This document shows positions 40,692-49,005 of a DNA stretch of 64,000 nucleotides, piece after piece; position 1 is the first letter of the stretch, and the number at the start of each line of letters is the position of its first letter. Position numbers and translations under genes: made by a program. The notes under the pieces were generated by a model that ran no database searches, was not told where the DNA came from, and saw nothing but the letters and a program-made list of their open reading frames with translations. Origin of the DNA: Nitratireductor mangrovi (GTDB lineage: Bacteria; Pseudomonadota; Alphaproteobacteria; Rhizobiales; Rhizobiaceae); contig NZ_CP042301.2 of assembly GCF_007922615.2 (NCBI RefSeq), positions 992,001 through 1,056,000 on the forward strand, given 5' to 3'.

Positions 40692-40844
40692 GGTTCCCTC
40701 CATGGAAGCGGTCCCTCCAATGCCATGTTAGCGCCGCAATGTGGTCATGATCGGGCGGGGCAGGAGCGGCAGCAAGGAAACGCTTGCCGTTGCAGTCGCG
40801 CTTGTTTAGTCCCTCCCCGACGTCGACGCAGGCAGGACAATTTG

Positions 40845-41321
40845 ATGAACGGTTTGGACAGGATCGATATCGCCATTCTCGACGCGCTGCAGAAGGATGG
40901 CCGCATCTCCAATGCCGCGCTGGCCGAAAAGGTCGGACTGTCGCAGTCGGCGTGCTCGCGTCGCCTCGACGGCCTCGAAAAGTCGGGCGTCATCCATGGC
41001 TACCACGCCAAGCTGTCCAACGCCTCGCTTGGCTACAAGATGACGGCGATCGTGCACATTTCGCTGTCGGGCCAGTTCGAGAAGTCGCTGGCGGAGTTCG
41101 AGGCGGCCATCAAGCGGTGTCCGAACGTGCTGTCGTGTCATCTGATGTCGGGCGAGTACGACTACGTGGTGAGGATCGCCGCGCGCGACCTCGAAGATTA
41201 CGAACGCATCCACAAGGAATGGCTTACCGCGATGCCGCACGTCATCAAGATCAACTCGTCCTTTGCCTTGCGCGAGGTGATCGACCGCACGGCGCTCGGG
41301 ATCAGGCCCGACCACGCCTGA
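40845..41321 (+). CDS. Lrp/AsnC family transcriptional regulator
   Basis: A 158-residue feast/famine regulator. A winged helix (ILDALQKDGRISNAALAEKVGLSQSACSRRLDGLEKSGVI) is at residues 10-50 and a RAM ligand-binding domain follows (MTAIVHISL..., CHLMSGEYDYVVRIAARDLEDYERI). ATG 40845 has AGGA nine bases upstream. The neighbour alanine dehydrogenase is the kind of gene such proteins control, so an AldR-like role is inferred. The effector amino acid is unknown. Confidence 0.88.
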   Translation: MNGLDRIDIAILDALQKDGRISNAALAEKVGLSQSACSRRLDGLEKSGVIHGYHAKLSNASLGYKMTAIVHISLSGQFEKSLAEFEAAIKRCPNVLSCHLMSGEYDYVVRIAARDLEDYERIHKEWLTAMPHVIKINSSFALREVIDRTALGIRPDHA

Positions 41322-41324
41322 GGA

Positions 41325-42650
41325 TCAGTCGTCGGGCTTCGGCTTGCGCCGCGGCCGGGAAGGCGGGGCGGGCTTCTTCATGATGATCTCGCGGTGCGGG
41401 TAGGGGATGGCGATGCCGTTCTCGTCGAACGCGTCCCAAAGGGCCAGAAGCACCTTGCCGCGCACGTTCGTCAGGCCCTGCTGCGGGTCGCGGATCCAGA
41501 AGCGCAGCACGAAGTCGAGCGAGGATTCGCCGAAGCCGGTCATCCAGCACACCGGCCTGCGGTCGGCCTCCACGCGGCCGACGGTCACCGCGGCGGCGAT
41601 CGCCAGTTCGCTCACCTTGTGCGGATTGGCGTCGTAGGAGACCCCGAACTCAACGTCGAGCCGCACCAGTTCGTCGCTGAACGACCAGTTGATCACCCGC
41701 TGGGTGATGAAGTCCTCGTTGGGGATCAGATATTCGCGGCCGTCGCGGGTCACCACCGAGACGAAGCGGGCGCGCAGCTCCCTGATCCAGCCGAACGTGT
41801 CGCCGAGCGAGATCGTGTCGCCCGGCTTGATCGACTTGTCGAGCAGGATGATGATCCCCGAGATGAAGTTGGAGACGACCTTTTGCAGGCCGAAGCCGAG
41901 GCCGACGCCGACCGCTCCAGAGAACACGGTGAGGGCTGTGAGGTCGACGCCGACGGCCGACAGCGCGACCACGCCGGCCAGGAGCACCAGGCCGATCTTG
42001 GCGATCTTGCCGATCAGCACACGGATCGAGGGCGTCAGTTCGCTCGATCCCTGCACCCGGCGGTCGATGAAGTTGCCGATGGTGTTTGCGAACCAGATCG
42101 CCACCGTCAAGAGCAGCGCCGCCTTCAGCACGGTCAGTGCGGTGAGCCGAATCTCGCCGATCGGCAGCGCGATGCTTTCGAGCAGCGCCGCAGCACGTGC
42201 GTCGAGGCCGAGGATCACCAGCGCCGCATAGAGCCACAGCAGCCACGCGACGGTGCGCGACACGATGCGGTTGCGGATGACGCGCGAGGCGATCGAGACC
42301 AGTACCCAGACGACGGCAAGCGACAGGGCGATCGAGATCAGCCATGTCCTGCTTGGCCACGTCACCGCGCGCAGGATGGTCAGCGCGAAGAACAGCAGCA
42401 GGACGAAGACGATCCAGTCGGTGCGGCGGATGGTGGCGACGACGACGCGCAGCAGGCCAGGCTGACCCTTGATATGGCGCGCCTGGCCCTCGAGCCGCGC
42501 CTCGGCGGGGCGGCCGGCCAGCTTGGCGAGACCGAACAGCGCCGCGATGATGACGATCTGGTAGAGCAGCCACGGGTCTGAGGCATAATCGAGGGCCGCG
42601 GCGACAAACTCGGCCACCGCTGCCGCGATCTGTTGAAACGTGTCCTGCAT
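41325..42650 (-). CDS. mechanosensitive ion channel, MscS family
   Basis: A 441-residue inner-membrane channel with about five or six membrane helices before the pore. The pore-lining helix and beta-domain start are in VFSGAVGVGLGFGLQ-KVVSNFISGIIILLDKSI (glycine/alanine packing as in MscS TM3), then KPGD. The C-terminal domain ends with a basic proline-rich tail (PAPPSRPRRKPKP). The extra N-terminal helices make it larger than E. coli MscS. ATG 42650 gets the better ribosome spacing than one two codons upstream. It protects against osmotic downshock. Confidence 0.9.
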   Translation of the reverse strand: MQDTFQQIAAAVAEFVAAALDYASDPWLLYQIVIIAALFGLAKLAGRPAEARLEGQARHIKGQPGLLRVVVATIRRTDWIVFVLLLFFALTILRAVTWPSRTWLISIALSLAVVWVLVSIASRVIRNRIVSRTVAWLLWLYAALVILGLDARAAALLESIALPIGEIRLTALTVLKAALLLTVAIWFANTIGNFIDRRVQGSSELTPSIRVLIGKIAKIGLVLLAGVVALSAVGVDLTALTVFSGAVGVGLGFGLQKVVSNFISGIIILLDKSIKPGDTISLGDTFGWIRELRARFVSVVTRDGREYLIPNEDFITQRVINWSFSDELVRLDVEFGVSYDANPHKVSELAIAAAVTVGRVEADRRPVCWMTGFGESSLDFVLRFWIRDPQQGLTNVRGKVLLALWDAFDENGIAIPYPHREIIMKKPAPPSRPRRKPKPDD

Positions 42651-42878
42651 CGGCATCCCTGGCCGGACCTGTCATTGCCGCGACCGCGGCGCCGCCGGCA
42701 CGCCGCGGAAGGGACAGGCTAGCGCCCGCGGCCCGTATCGGCAAACGGCACCGGACAAGATTTATCGCGCAGCAAAAATATTTCACGGAAAGCTAAAATT
42801 CGATCGAACCGGTAAGGTTTTTTGTTTCCCGCCGCACCTAGTTTCGCGCCTCGAGAGAGGACTTTCGCGGAACGGATC

Positions 42879-45275
42879 ATGCCTTCGGTCTGGAAAATGG
42901 CGGCTCGGCCGGCGCGGTCGCTTGAGCGGAGCTTCACGCGCCTGCTCGGCCTGAGGCCGATGACGGCCGGGCAGCGAACGCTGTTCAAGATCGACCAGGT
43001 CGAGGCGCTCAACAAGCTGCGGTTGGTTGCCCTGGTGGCGATCTTTCTCGGCGCCCTGATCGTCTTCAAGACGCTCGCGGCCGCGGGCCACGAAGCGTCG
43101 GCGACGGCCTGGTTCGCGGTCGTCCTGGCGATGGTCGTCGTCGACATTCTCAGCGGCCCCGGGCTCGCCATGCAGCGGCCGTCGCGCGAAGAGGTCCGGG
43201 CGCAGTACTGGCGCAGTGTCGCAGCCTATTTCGCCTTCGGCCTGCTCTGGGGTGCCTTGCCACTCCTTTTCTATCAGGAGGCCTCCGAAGACGTCCGCCG
43301 CGTCATCCTGGTCGCCATCACCGCCTATCTGGCATCGTCGGCCTTTTTCCTGGCGGCATTGCCGTTGGCGTTCATTGCCTTTTCGACGCCGATCGTCGTG
43401 TTTTTCGCGGCGACCCTGATCCGTTCCGGCGTCGCCGCCCATGCGTTCGAATTGCAGTTGCTTTGTATCTACGTGCTGGCCTTCCCGATCGCGCTGCGCC
43501 AATACGCGGTTTCCTTCGCCGAGCGCTCCCTGGCCCTTGCCAAGGTCGGTGAGCAGAAGCAGCTCATCTCGCTTCTTCTCAACGATTTCGAAGCAAATTC
43601 AAGCGATTGGCTGTGGCAATGCGACTCGCGTCTGAGGTTGTTGCGGGTGTCCGACCACTTTGCCCAACGCTTCGGCATGGCCCTCGGGGAACTCGACGGC
43701 CGCAGGTTCGATCACCTGCTGGCCGACCTCAAGTCGCCCGCGCCCTGTCCCGGCGACCGACGCGAGGACGTGCTGGTGCATCTGCAGCGCGGCGAACCGT
43801 TCCGGGACTGCCCGATCCTGCTCGTCATCGATGGCGAGGAGCATTGGTGGTCGATGACCGGTACCCCGACCTACGATCGCGCCGGCAGGTTTGACGGCTT
43901 CCGCGGCATGGGCCGCGACATCGGCTCCGAAAAGGCCCGCGAACGCGAGCTTGAATATCTCGCCCACCACGACACGCTGACCGGCGTCGGCAACCGGGCC
44001 CGTTTCAACCACGAGCTGGCGCGGGCGCGGGGCCTCACCGAAGCGGGCGGCCGCCGCTTCGCTCTGGTGCTGTTCGACCTCGACGACTTCAAGGCCATCA
44101 ACGACACGGCCGGCCACTCGGTCGGGGACCAGGTGCTGCGCACCACCAGCCGGCGCATTGCCGGGTTTCTTCCGCGCGACTCCTTCCTCAGCCGCATCGG
44201 CGGCGACGAGTTCGCGGCCATCATCGAGATCAAGGAGGATTTCGATCCCGCCCGCTTGCGCGACATCGTCGGCAAGGTCGTGCATGAAGTGGCGCGGCCG
44301 CTGGCGCTGCAATCCGGCAGCTACAAGGTCGGCGTCAGCGCCGGCATCGCCATCATGCCCGACGATGGCCAGGAGCCGGAACAGCTGATGCAGCTGGCCG
44401 ATATCGCGCTTTATTGCGCCAAGGCCGGCGGCAAGGATCAGGTGAAACTGGCCAGCAGCGAGGACGGCGCCGCCTTCGCGCTGCGCAAGCAGCTCGAGCT
44501 CGACCTCTGGAACGCGGTCGAGAAGGAGGAGATGTTCCTGGAATACCAGCCGGTTGCCTCGGCCCGCACAGGCGAACCGTTTCTGTTCGAAGCGCTCGTG
44601 CGCTGGCGGCATCCGCGGCTGGGGGTGATTCCGCCGGCTGATTTCATCGACCTGGCCGAGCAGTCGGGCAGCATCGTCGGCATCGGCGGATGGGCGCTGG
44701 CGGCAGCCTGCCGGGAGGCGGCGGGCTGGCCGGCCGAGCTGCGCATTGCTGTCAACATCTCGCCGCGCCAGCTCGAGGCCGGGGATTTTCCGGCCTGGGT
44801 CGCGGCGGTGCTGGAGGAGACCGGCCTGGCGCCCGGCCGCCTCGAGGTGGAGATCACCGAAAGCGCCTATCGCGGCGGTCTGGAGCCGGTTGCGGCCGTC
44901 GTCGCCGACTTGCACACGCTTGGCGTCACCGTCGCCATGGACGATTTCGGCACCGGCTACTCCAGCCTTTCCTCCTTGCAGCGTATCCCTTTCGACAAGC
45001 TCAAGATCGACCAGTCGCTGGTGGTGCGCGGCCATGGCGACAAGCGCGCGGTGAGCGTCCTGCGATCCATCGTCACGATTGGCCGGGCGCTCGGCATGCA
45101 CGTCACCGCCGAGGGCGTGGAGACGGCCGAGCATGAAGCCTTCCTGCGCGGCATCGGTGTCGACAGCCTGCAGGGCTTCTACTTCGGTCCGCCGCTTTCG
45201 GCGAAGCAGGCGATGGGGCTGATCAAGGAGCGCTTCGGCCGGAACGACCGTGACCGTGCCAGCAGCGTCGCCTGA
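42879..45275 (+). CDS. membrane PAS-like GGDEF-EAL protein
   Basis: A 798-residue cyclic-di-GMP enzyme. Five or six membrane helices (about residues 45-210) form a sensor, followed by a PAS-like region ending in HWWSMTGTPTYDRAGRFDGFRGMGRDI. The cyclase domain carries IGGDEFAAI and the phosphodiesterase domain FEALVRW, VEITES and DDFGTGYSS, so both sites look complete. No second gene shares the transcript. ATG 42879 is preferred to a TTG 19 codons earlier; its Shine-Dalgarno match is weak. Confidence 0.9.
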   Translation: MPSVWKMAARPARSLERSFTRLLGLRPMTAGQRTLFKIDQVEALNKLRLVALVAIFLGALIVFKTLAAAGHEASATAWFAVVLAMVVVDILSGPGLAMQRPSREEVRAQYWRSVAAYFAFGLLWGALPLLFYQEASEDVRRVILVAITAYLASSAFFLAALPLAFIAFSTPIVVFFAATLIRSGVAAHAFELQLLCIYVLAFPIALRQYAVSFAERSLALAKVGEQKQLISLLLNDFEANSSDWLWQCDSRLRLLRVSDHFAQRFGMALGELDGRRFDHLLADLKSPAPCPGDRREDVLVHLQRGEPFRDCPILLVIDGEEHWWSMTGTPTYDRAGRFDGFRGMGRDIGSEKARERELEYLAHHDTLTGVGNRARFNHELARARGLTEAGGRRFALVLFDLDDFKAINDTAGHSVGDQVLRTTSRRIAGFLPRDSFLSRIGGDEFAAIIEIKEDFDPARLRDIVGKVVHEVARPLALQSGSYKVGVSAGIAIMPDDGQEPEQLMQLADIALYCAKAGGKDQVKLASSEDGAAFALRKQLELDLWNAVEKEEMFLEYQPVASARTGEPFLFEALVRWRHPRLGVIPPADFIDLAEQSGSIVGIGGWALAAACREAAGWPAELRIAVNISPRQLEAGDFPAWVAAVLEETGLAPGRLEVEITESAYRGGLEPVAAVVADLHTLGVTVAMDDFGTGYSSLSSLQRIPFDKLKIDQSLVVRGHGDKRAVSVLRSIVTIGRALGMHVTAEGVETAEHEAFLRGIGVDSLQGFYFGPPLSAKQAMGLIKERFGRNDRDRASSVA

Positions 45276-45392
45276 GCCCACTGAGCCGGCGAAATAATTT
45301 CGTCCCGGGGTGGGGCAAAGCCTTGCGCGGCCGCGCAATCGGACAGAAACTCGACCCCTCATGAGGGTTGGTGCGACCGCCGTTCCCCGGAC

Positions 45393-45410
45393 CGGTCATC
45401 CAACCGTCAT
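45393..45410 (+). promoter_or_regulatory. candidate Pho box upstream of the CpdB-like gene
   Basis: CGGTCAT-CCAA-CCGTCAT is two 7-bp direct repeats with an 11-bp period. Each differs from the PhoB consensus CTGTCAT at one position. It lies 83 bp before the ATG, a normal place for activation. Confidence 0.55.
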
Positions 45411-45492
45411 CGAAATCTGTGCATGGGACACGCGCGCCCGAGCCGTCGTGCCGGCCGCGGCGACCCGTTCCAGGAATTCAGGGAGACCGACC

Positions 45493-47469
45493 ATGACCGA
45501 AATGCTTCACCCGATTTCCCGTCGCTCGTTCCTTTCCGGAGCGGCCGCGCTGGGTTCTCTCGTCATGCTGCATCCCTTCGCGGCCCGCGCCCAGGCCAAT
45601 CAGGCGCATCTGCGGATCATGGAGACGACGGATCTGCACGTTCACGTCTTCCCGTACGATTATTACGGCGACCGGCCCAACGACACGATGGGCCTGGCGC
45701 GCACCGCATCCATCATCGACCAGATCCGCGCCGAAGCCGGCAACTCGATGCTGATCGACAATGGCGACTTCCTGCAGGGCAATCCCATGGGCGACTACAT
45801 CGCCTATGAGCGCGGCATGAAGGATGGCGACATGCATCCCATCATCTCGGCCATGAACACGCTCGGCTACGACTGCTCCACGCTCGGCAACCACGAGTTC
45901 AATTACGGCCTCGACTTCATGTTCAAGGTGCTCGACGGGGCCAACTTCCCCTTCGTGTGCGCCAACCTGACCAAGGGCCAGCTTGCCGCCAGCGCGCGCG
46001 ACGACGACCTCTTCATCAAGCCTTACGTCATCCTCGACAAGACCGTGAAGGACGGTGCCGGCAACGAGCATCCGATCAAGGTCGGCCTGATCGGCTTCGT
46101 GCCGCCGCAGATCATGACCTGGGACGGACGCCATCTGGCCGGCAAGGCGATGACCCGCGACATCGTCAAGGCGGCCGAGGCCTGGGTGCCGCAGATGAAG
46201 GAGGAGGGCGCCGACGTCATCATTGCGCTGTCCCACTCCGGCATGGGCGAGGCCGGCTATGTCGAGAATGCCGAGAACGCCTCGATCGCCCTTGCCGGCG
46301 TCGACGGTATCGACGCCATCGTCACCGGTCACAGCCATCTCGACTTCCCGGGTCCGAAGTTCGACGGCATGGCCGGCGTCGACAACGCCGCCGGCACGGT
46401 GGCCGGCAAGCCCGGGGTGATGGGCGGCTTCTGGGGCTCGCATCTCGGCCTGATCGACCTGATGCTGGAGCGCGACGGCAACGACTGGAAGATCACCGCC
46501 TCGACCTCCGAGGCGCGGCCGATCTTCAAGCGAGTCGACCGCAAGAGCGAACCGCTGGTGGAAAGCAAGCCGGAGGTCGAGGACGCGGTGCGGGACGTGC
46601 ACGAGGCGACGCTGAAATATGTCCGCACCGCCGTCGGCAAGACCTCGGCTCCGCTGCATTCCTATTTCGCGCTGGTCGCCGACGACCCGTCGGTGCAGAT
46701 CGTTTCGCAGGCGCAGACCTGGTATATCACCGACATGCTGAGCGAGACCGAGCACAAGGGGTTGCCGGTCCTGTCGGCGGCAGCACCCTTCAAGGCCGGC
46801 GGTCGCGGCGGCCCCGATTACTATACCGACGTGCCCGCAGGGGACGTGGCGATCAAGAACGTCGCCGACCTCTACCTCTACCCGAACACGGTACAGGCGG
46901 TGGTCATCACCGGCGCCCAGGTCAAGGACTGGCTGGAAATGTCGGCCGGCATCTTCAACCAGGTCGAGCCCGGCAAGGCCGACCAGCCGCTGATCAACGG
47001 CGAGTTCCCATCCTACAATTTCGACGTCATCGACGGGGTCACCTACAAGATCGATCTGTCGCAGCCGCCGAAATACGATCCCAAGGGCAATCTCATCAAT
47101 GAGGGCGCCAACCGGATCGTCGACCTGATGTTCGACGGCAAGCCGATCGATCCGGCCCAGAAGTTCGTCGTCGCGTCGAACAATTACCGTGCCGGCGGCG
47201 GCGGCAACTTCCCCGAAATCGGCCCCGACAAGGTCGTTTTCCAGGCGCCGGATACCAACCGTGACGTCATCGTGCGCTACATCGTCGAGCAGGGCACGAT
47301 CAACCCGTCGGCCGACGCGAACTGGTCGTTTGCTCCGGTCGAAGGCGCCACGGTGATCTTCGAGACCGGGCCGAAGGCGAAGGAGTTCATCGCCGACGTC
47401 AAGGGCGTTGCGATCGAGCCGGCGGGCGAGGGTTCCGAAGGTTTCGCCAAATACCGCATCACGCTCTAG
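45493..47469 (+). CDS. cpdB: 2',3'-cyclic-nucleotide 2'-phosphodiesterase / 3'-nucleotidase (CpdB-like)
   Basis: A 658-residue periplasmic enzyme of nucleotide scavenging. The N-terminus is a twin-arginine signal ([18 protein letters not shown]...). The metallophosphatase half has [31 protein letters not shown] and VTGHSHLDF, the metal-binding blocks of the family. The C-terminal half is the 5'-nucleotidase C domain ([33 protein letters not shown]). A candidate Pho box upstream and a strong terminator downstream make it a lone, probably phosphate-regulated gene. ATG 45493 has GGGAGA. Confidence 0.92.
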   Translation: MTEMLHPISRRSFLSGAAALGSLVMLHPFAARAQANQAHLRIMETTDLHVHVFPYDYYGDRPNDTMGLARTASIIDQIRAEAGNSMLIDNGDFLQGNPMGDYIAYERGMKDGDMHPIISAMNTLGYDCSTLGNHEFNYGLDFMFKVLDGANFPFVCANLTKGQLAASARDDDLFIKPYVILDKTVKDGAGNEHPIKVGLIGFVPPQIMTWDGRHLAGKAMTRDIVKAAEAWVPQMKEEGADVIIALSHSGMGEAGYVENAENASIALAGVDGIDAIVTGHSHLDFPGPKFDGMAGVDNAAGTVAGKPGVMGGFWGSHLGLIDLMLERDGNDWKITASTSEARPIFKRVDRKSEPLVESKPEVEDAVRDVHEATLKYVRTAVGKTSAPLHSYFALVADDPSVQIVSQAQTWYITDMLSETEHKGLPVLSAAAPFKAGGRGGPDYYTDVPAGDVAIKNVADLYLYPNTVQAVVITGAQVKDWLEMSAGIFNQVEPGKADQPLINGEFPSYNFDVIDGVTYKIDLSQPPKYDPKGNLINEGANRIVDLMFDGKPIDPAQKFVVASNNYRAGGGGNFPEIGPDKVVFQAPDTNRDVIVRYIVEQGTINPSADANWSFAPVEGATVIFETGPKAKEFIADVKGVAIEPAGEGSEGFAKYRITL

Positions 47470-47494
47470 CCGGAGCGGGAACACTCCCGGAGAG

Positions 47495-47529
47495 GGGTCG
47501 GCGCATGATGCGCCGACCCTTCTTCTTTT
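47495..47529 (+). terminator. intrinsic terminator of the CpdB-like gene
   Basis: An 11-bp perfect stem (GGGTCGGCGCA / TGCGCCGACCC) with a 3-nt loop, directly followed by TTCTTCTTTT. It begins 26 bp after the stop codon. This is the clearest simple Rho-independent terminator in the window. Confidence 0.88.
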
Positions 47530-47535
47530 CCGCTG

Positions 47536-49005
47536 TCAGCCCGCGGCGGCTTGCAAGGTCGACGGCGCCGGCTGGTGCGCCGCTGCCGACGCGCTGGCGA
47601 AGATACGTCCGATGCCGATCACGATCGGCTGGCCACTGGCGAGTGCCGCCACATCGCCCTCGAGGTTCGCCAGTGTGGACAACGTCACCTGTTGGTCAGG
47701 TCGGCCCAACGACGCCCCTATCGCGCACGGTGTGGCCATAGGCATCCCGCGCGCGATCAGTCTGGCAACGAGTTCGCCCGCGGTTCGCGCGCCCATATAG
47801 ACGATGGTGGTCGCGGCCGGATGGGCAATCGCCGCAAGATCGATATCGTCGGGCAGGCCGCCATTCTTCGAGTGACCGGTGACGAAGCGCACCGAGCGTG
47901 CCGCGTCGCGATGGGTCAGCGAGACCCCGAGCGTCGCGGCAAGGGCTGCGCCGGCCGAGATGCCGGGCACCACGTCGTAGCCGATACGCTCCTGTTCCAG
48001 AACGGCGATCTCTTCGCCGGCGCGTCCGAAAATCATCGGGTCGCCCGACTTCAGCCGCACCACGCGCCGGCCCGCTCTGGCGAGCTTGACCATCATGTCG
48101 TTGATCTCGTGCTGCCGGCAACTCGGCCGGCCGGCGCGCTTCCCGACCAGGATGCGTTTGGCCTCGCGGCGGGCGAGTTCCAGCACCTCGTCCGACACCA
48201 GATCGTCGAACAGGATCACGTCGGCGGCCTGCAGCGCGCGCACCGCCTTGAGCGTCAGGTGTTCGGCATCGCCGGGGCCGGCGCCGACGAAGCTCACATG
48301 GCCGGTTGCGGCCGAACCGCCCGATCGCGCGATCAGATGCCGGAGTGTCGCGGCGTCGTCTTGTGCCGGCGGCTCACCGAAGGCGTTGTCCACCAGCGTT
48401 TCCCAGAAGGCGCGGCGACCCGGACCGGGGGCGCGCAGCGTGTTGACCCTGTCGCGCATCCGCCGTGCGAAGCTGGCCCATGCCGCCAGCGAGGCCGGCA
48501 GCAGTGTTTCGATGCGGCGGCGCACGGCCTGGCCCAGCACCGGGGCGGCGCCTGCGGTGGAAATGCCGACGACGACGGGCGAGCGGTTGACGATCGAGCC
48601 GAACTGAAAACCGCAATGCTGCGGCCGGTCGATCACGTTCCAGGGCACCCCCGCGCCACGCGCCGCCGCCGCGAAGGCCCGGGCCTCCTCATCGCTTTCA
48701 GCGTCGGCGACGGCCATGGCGGCGCCGGCAAGCGGCCGCGACCGCCAGTCGGCATCGGCATGCCGCATGGCATCGCCGTGCTCCGCCAGCAGGCGCCGCA
48801 TCTCCTTGCCGAGCGCGCTTTCGCGGGCGACGATTTCGACGCTGGCGCCTGCCGCGACGAGCAGTTCGGCCTTCCATGCGGCGGCGTCGGAGCCGCCAGC
48901 GACGATGGCCGTCTTGCCGGTCAGGTCGAAAAAGACCGGCAGCACTGCCAGCGGCGCGACCCGTGGCGGGGCCGCCTCACTCGGCCGCCTGAAGACGGTT
49001 TTCAT
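47536..49005 (-). CDS. cysG: siroheme synthase
   Basis: A 489-residue trifunctional enzyme that makes siroheme, the cofactor of nitrite reductase NirB. The N-terminal part (about 20-215) is the NAD-dependent precorrin-2 dehydrogenase/ferrochelatase (FFDLTGKTAIVAGGSDAAAWKAE). The C-terminal part is the uroporphyrinogen methyltransferase (VSFVGAGPGDAEHLTLKAVRALQAADVILFDDLV, RLKSGDPMIFGRAGEE). Only the first half of the N-terminal glycine loop resembles the classical GGG. It overlaps the end of nasA by 29 bp and has GGGAG seven bases from its ATG, inside nasA. Confidence 0.92.
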   Translation of the reverse strand: MKTVFRRPSEAAPPRVAPLAVLPVFFDLTGKTAIVAGGSDAAAWKAELLVAAGASVEIVARESALGKEMRRLLAEHGDAMRHADADWRSRPLAGAAMAVADAESDEEARAFAAAARGAGVPWNVIDRPQHCGFQFGSIVNRSPVVVGISTAGAAPVLGQAVRRRIETLLPASLAAWASFARRMRDRVNTLRAPGPGRRAFWETLVDNAFGEPPAQDDAATLRHLIARSGGSAATGHVSFVGAGPGDAEHLTLKAVRALQAADVILFDDLVSDEVLELARREAKRILVGKRAGRPSCRQHEINDMMVKLARAGRRVVRLKSGDPMIFGRAGEEIAVLEQERIGYDVVPGISAGAALAATLGVSLTHRDAARSVRFVTGHSKNGGLPDDIDLAAIAHPAATTIVYMGARTAGELVARLIARGMPMATPCAIGASLGRPDQQVTLSTLANLEGDVAALASGQPIVIGIGRIFASASAAAHQPAPSTLQAAAG

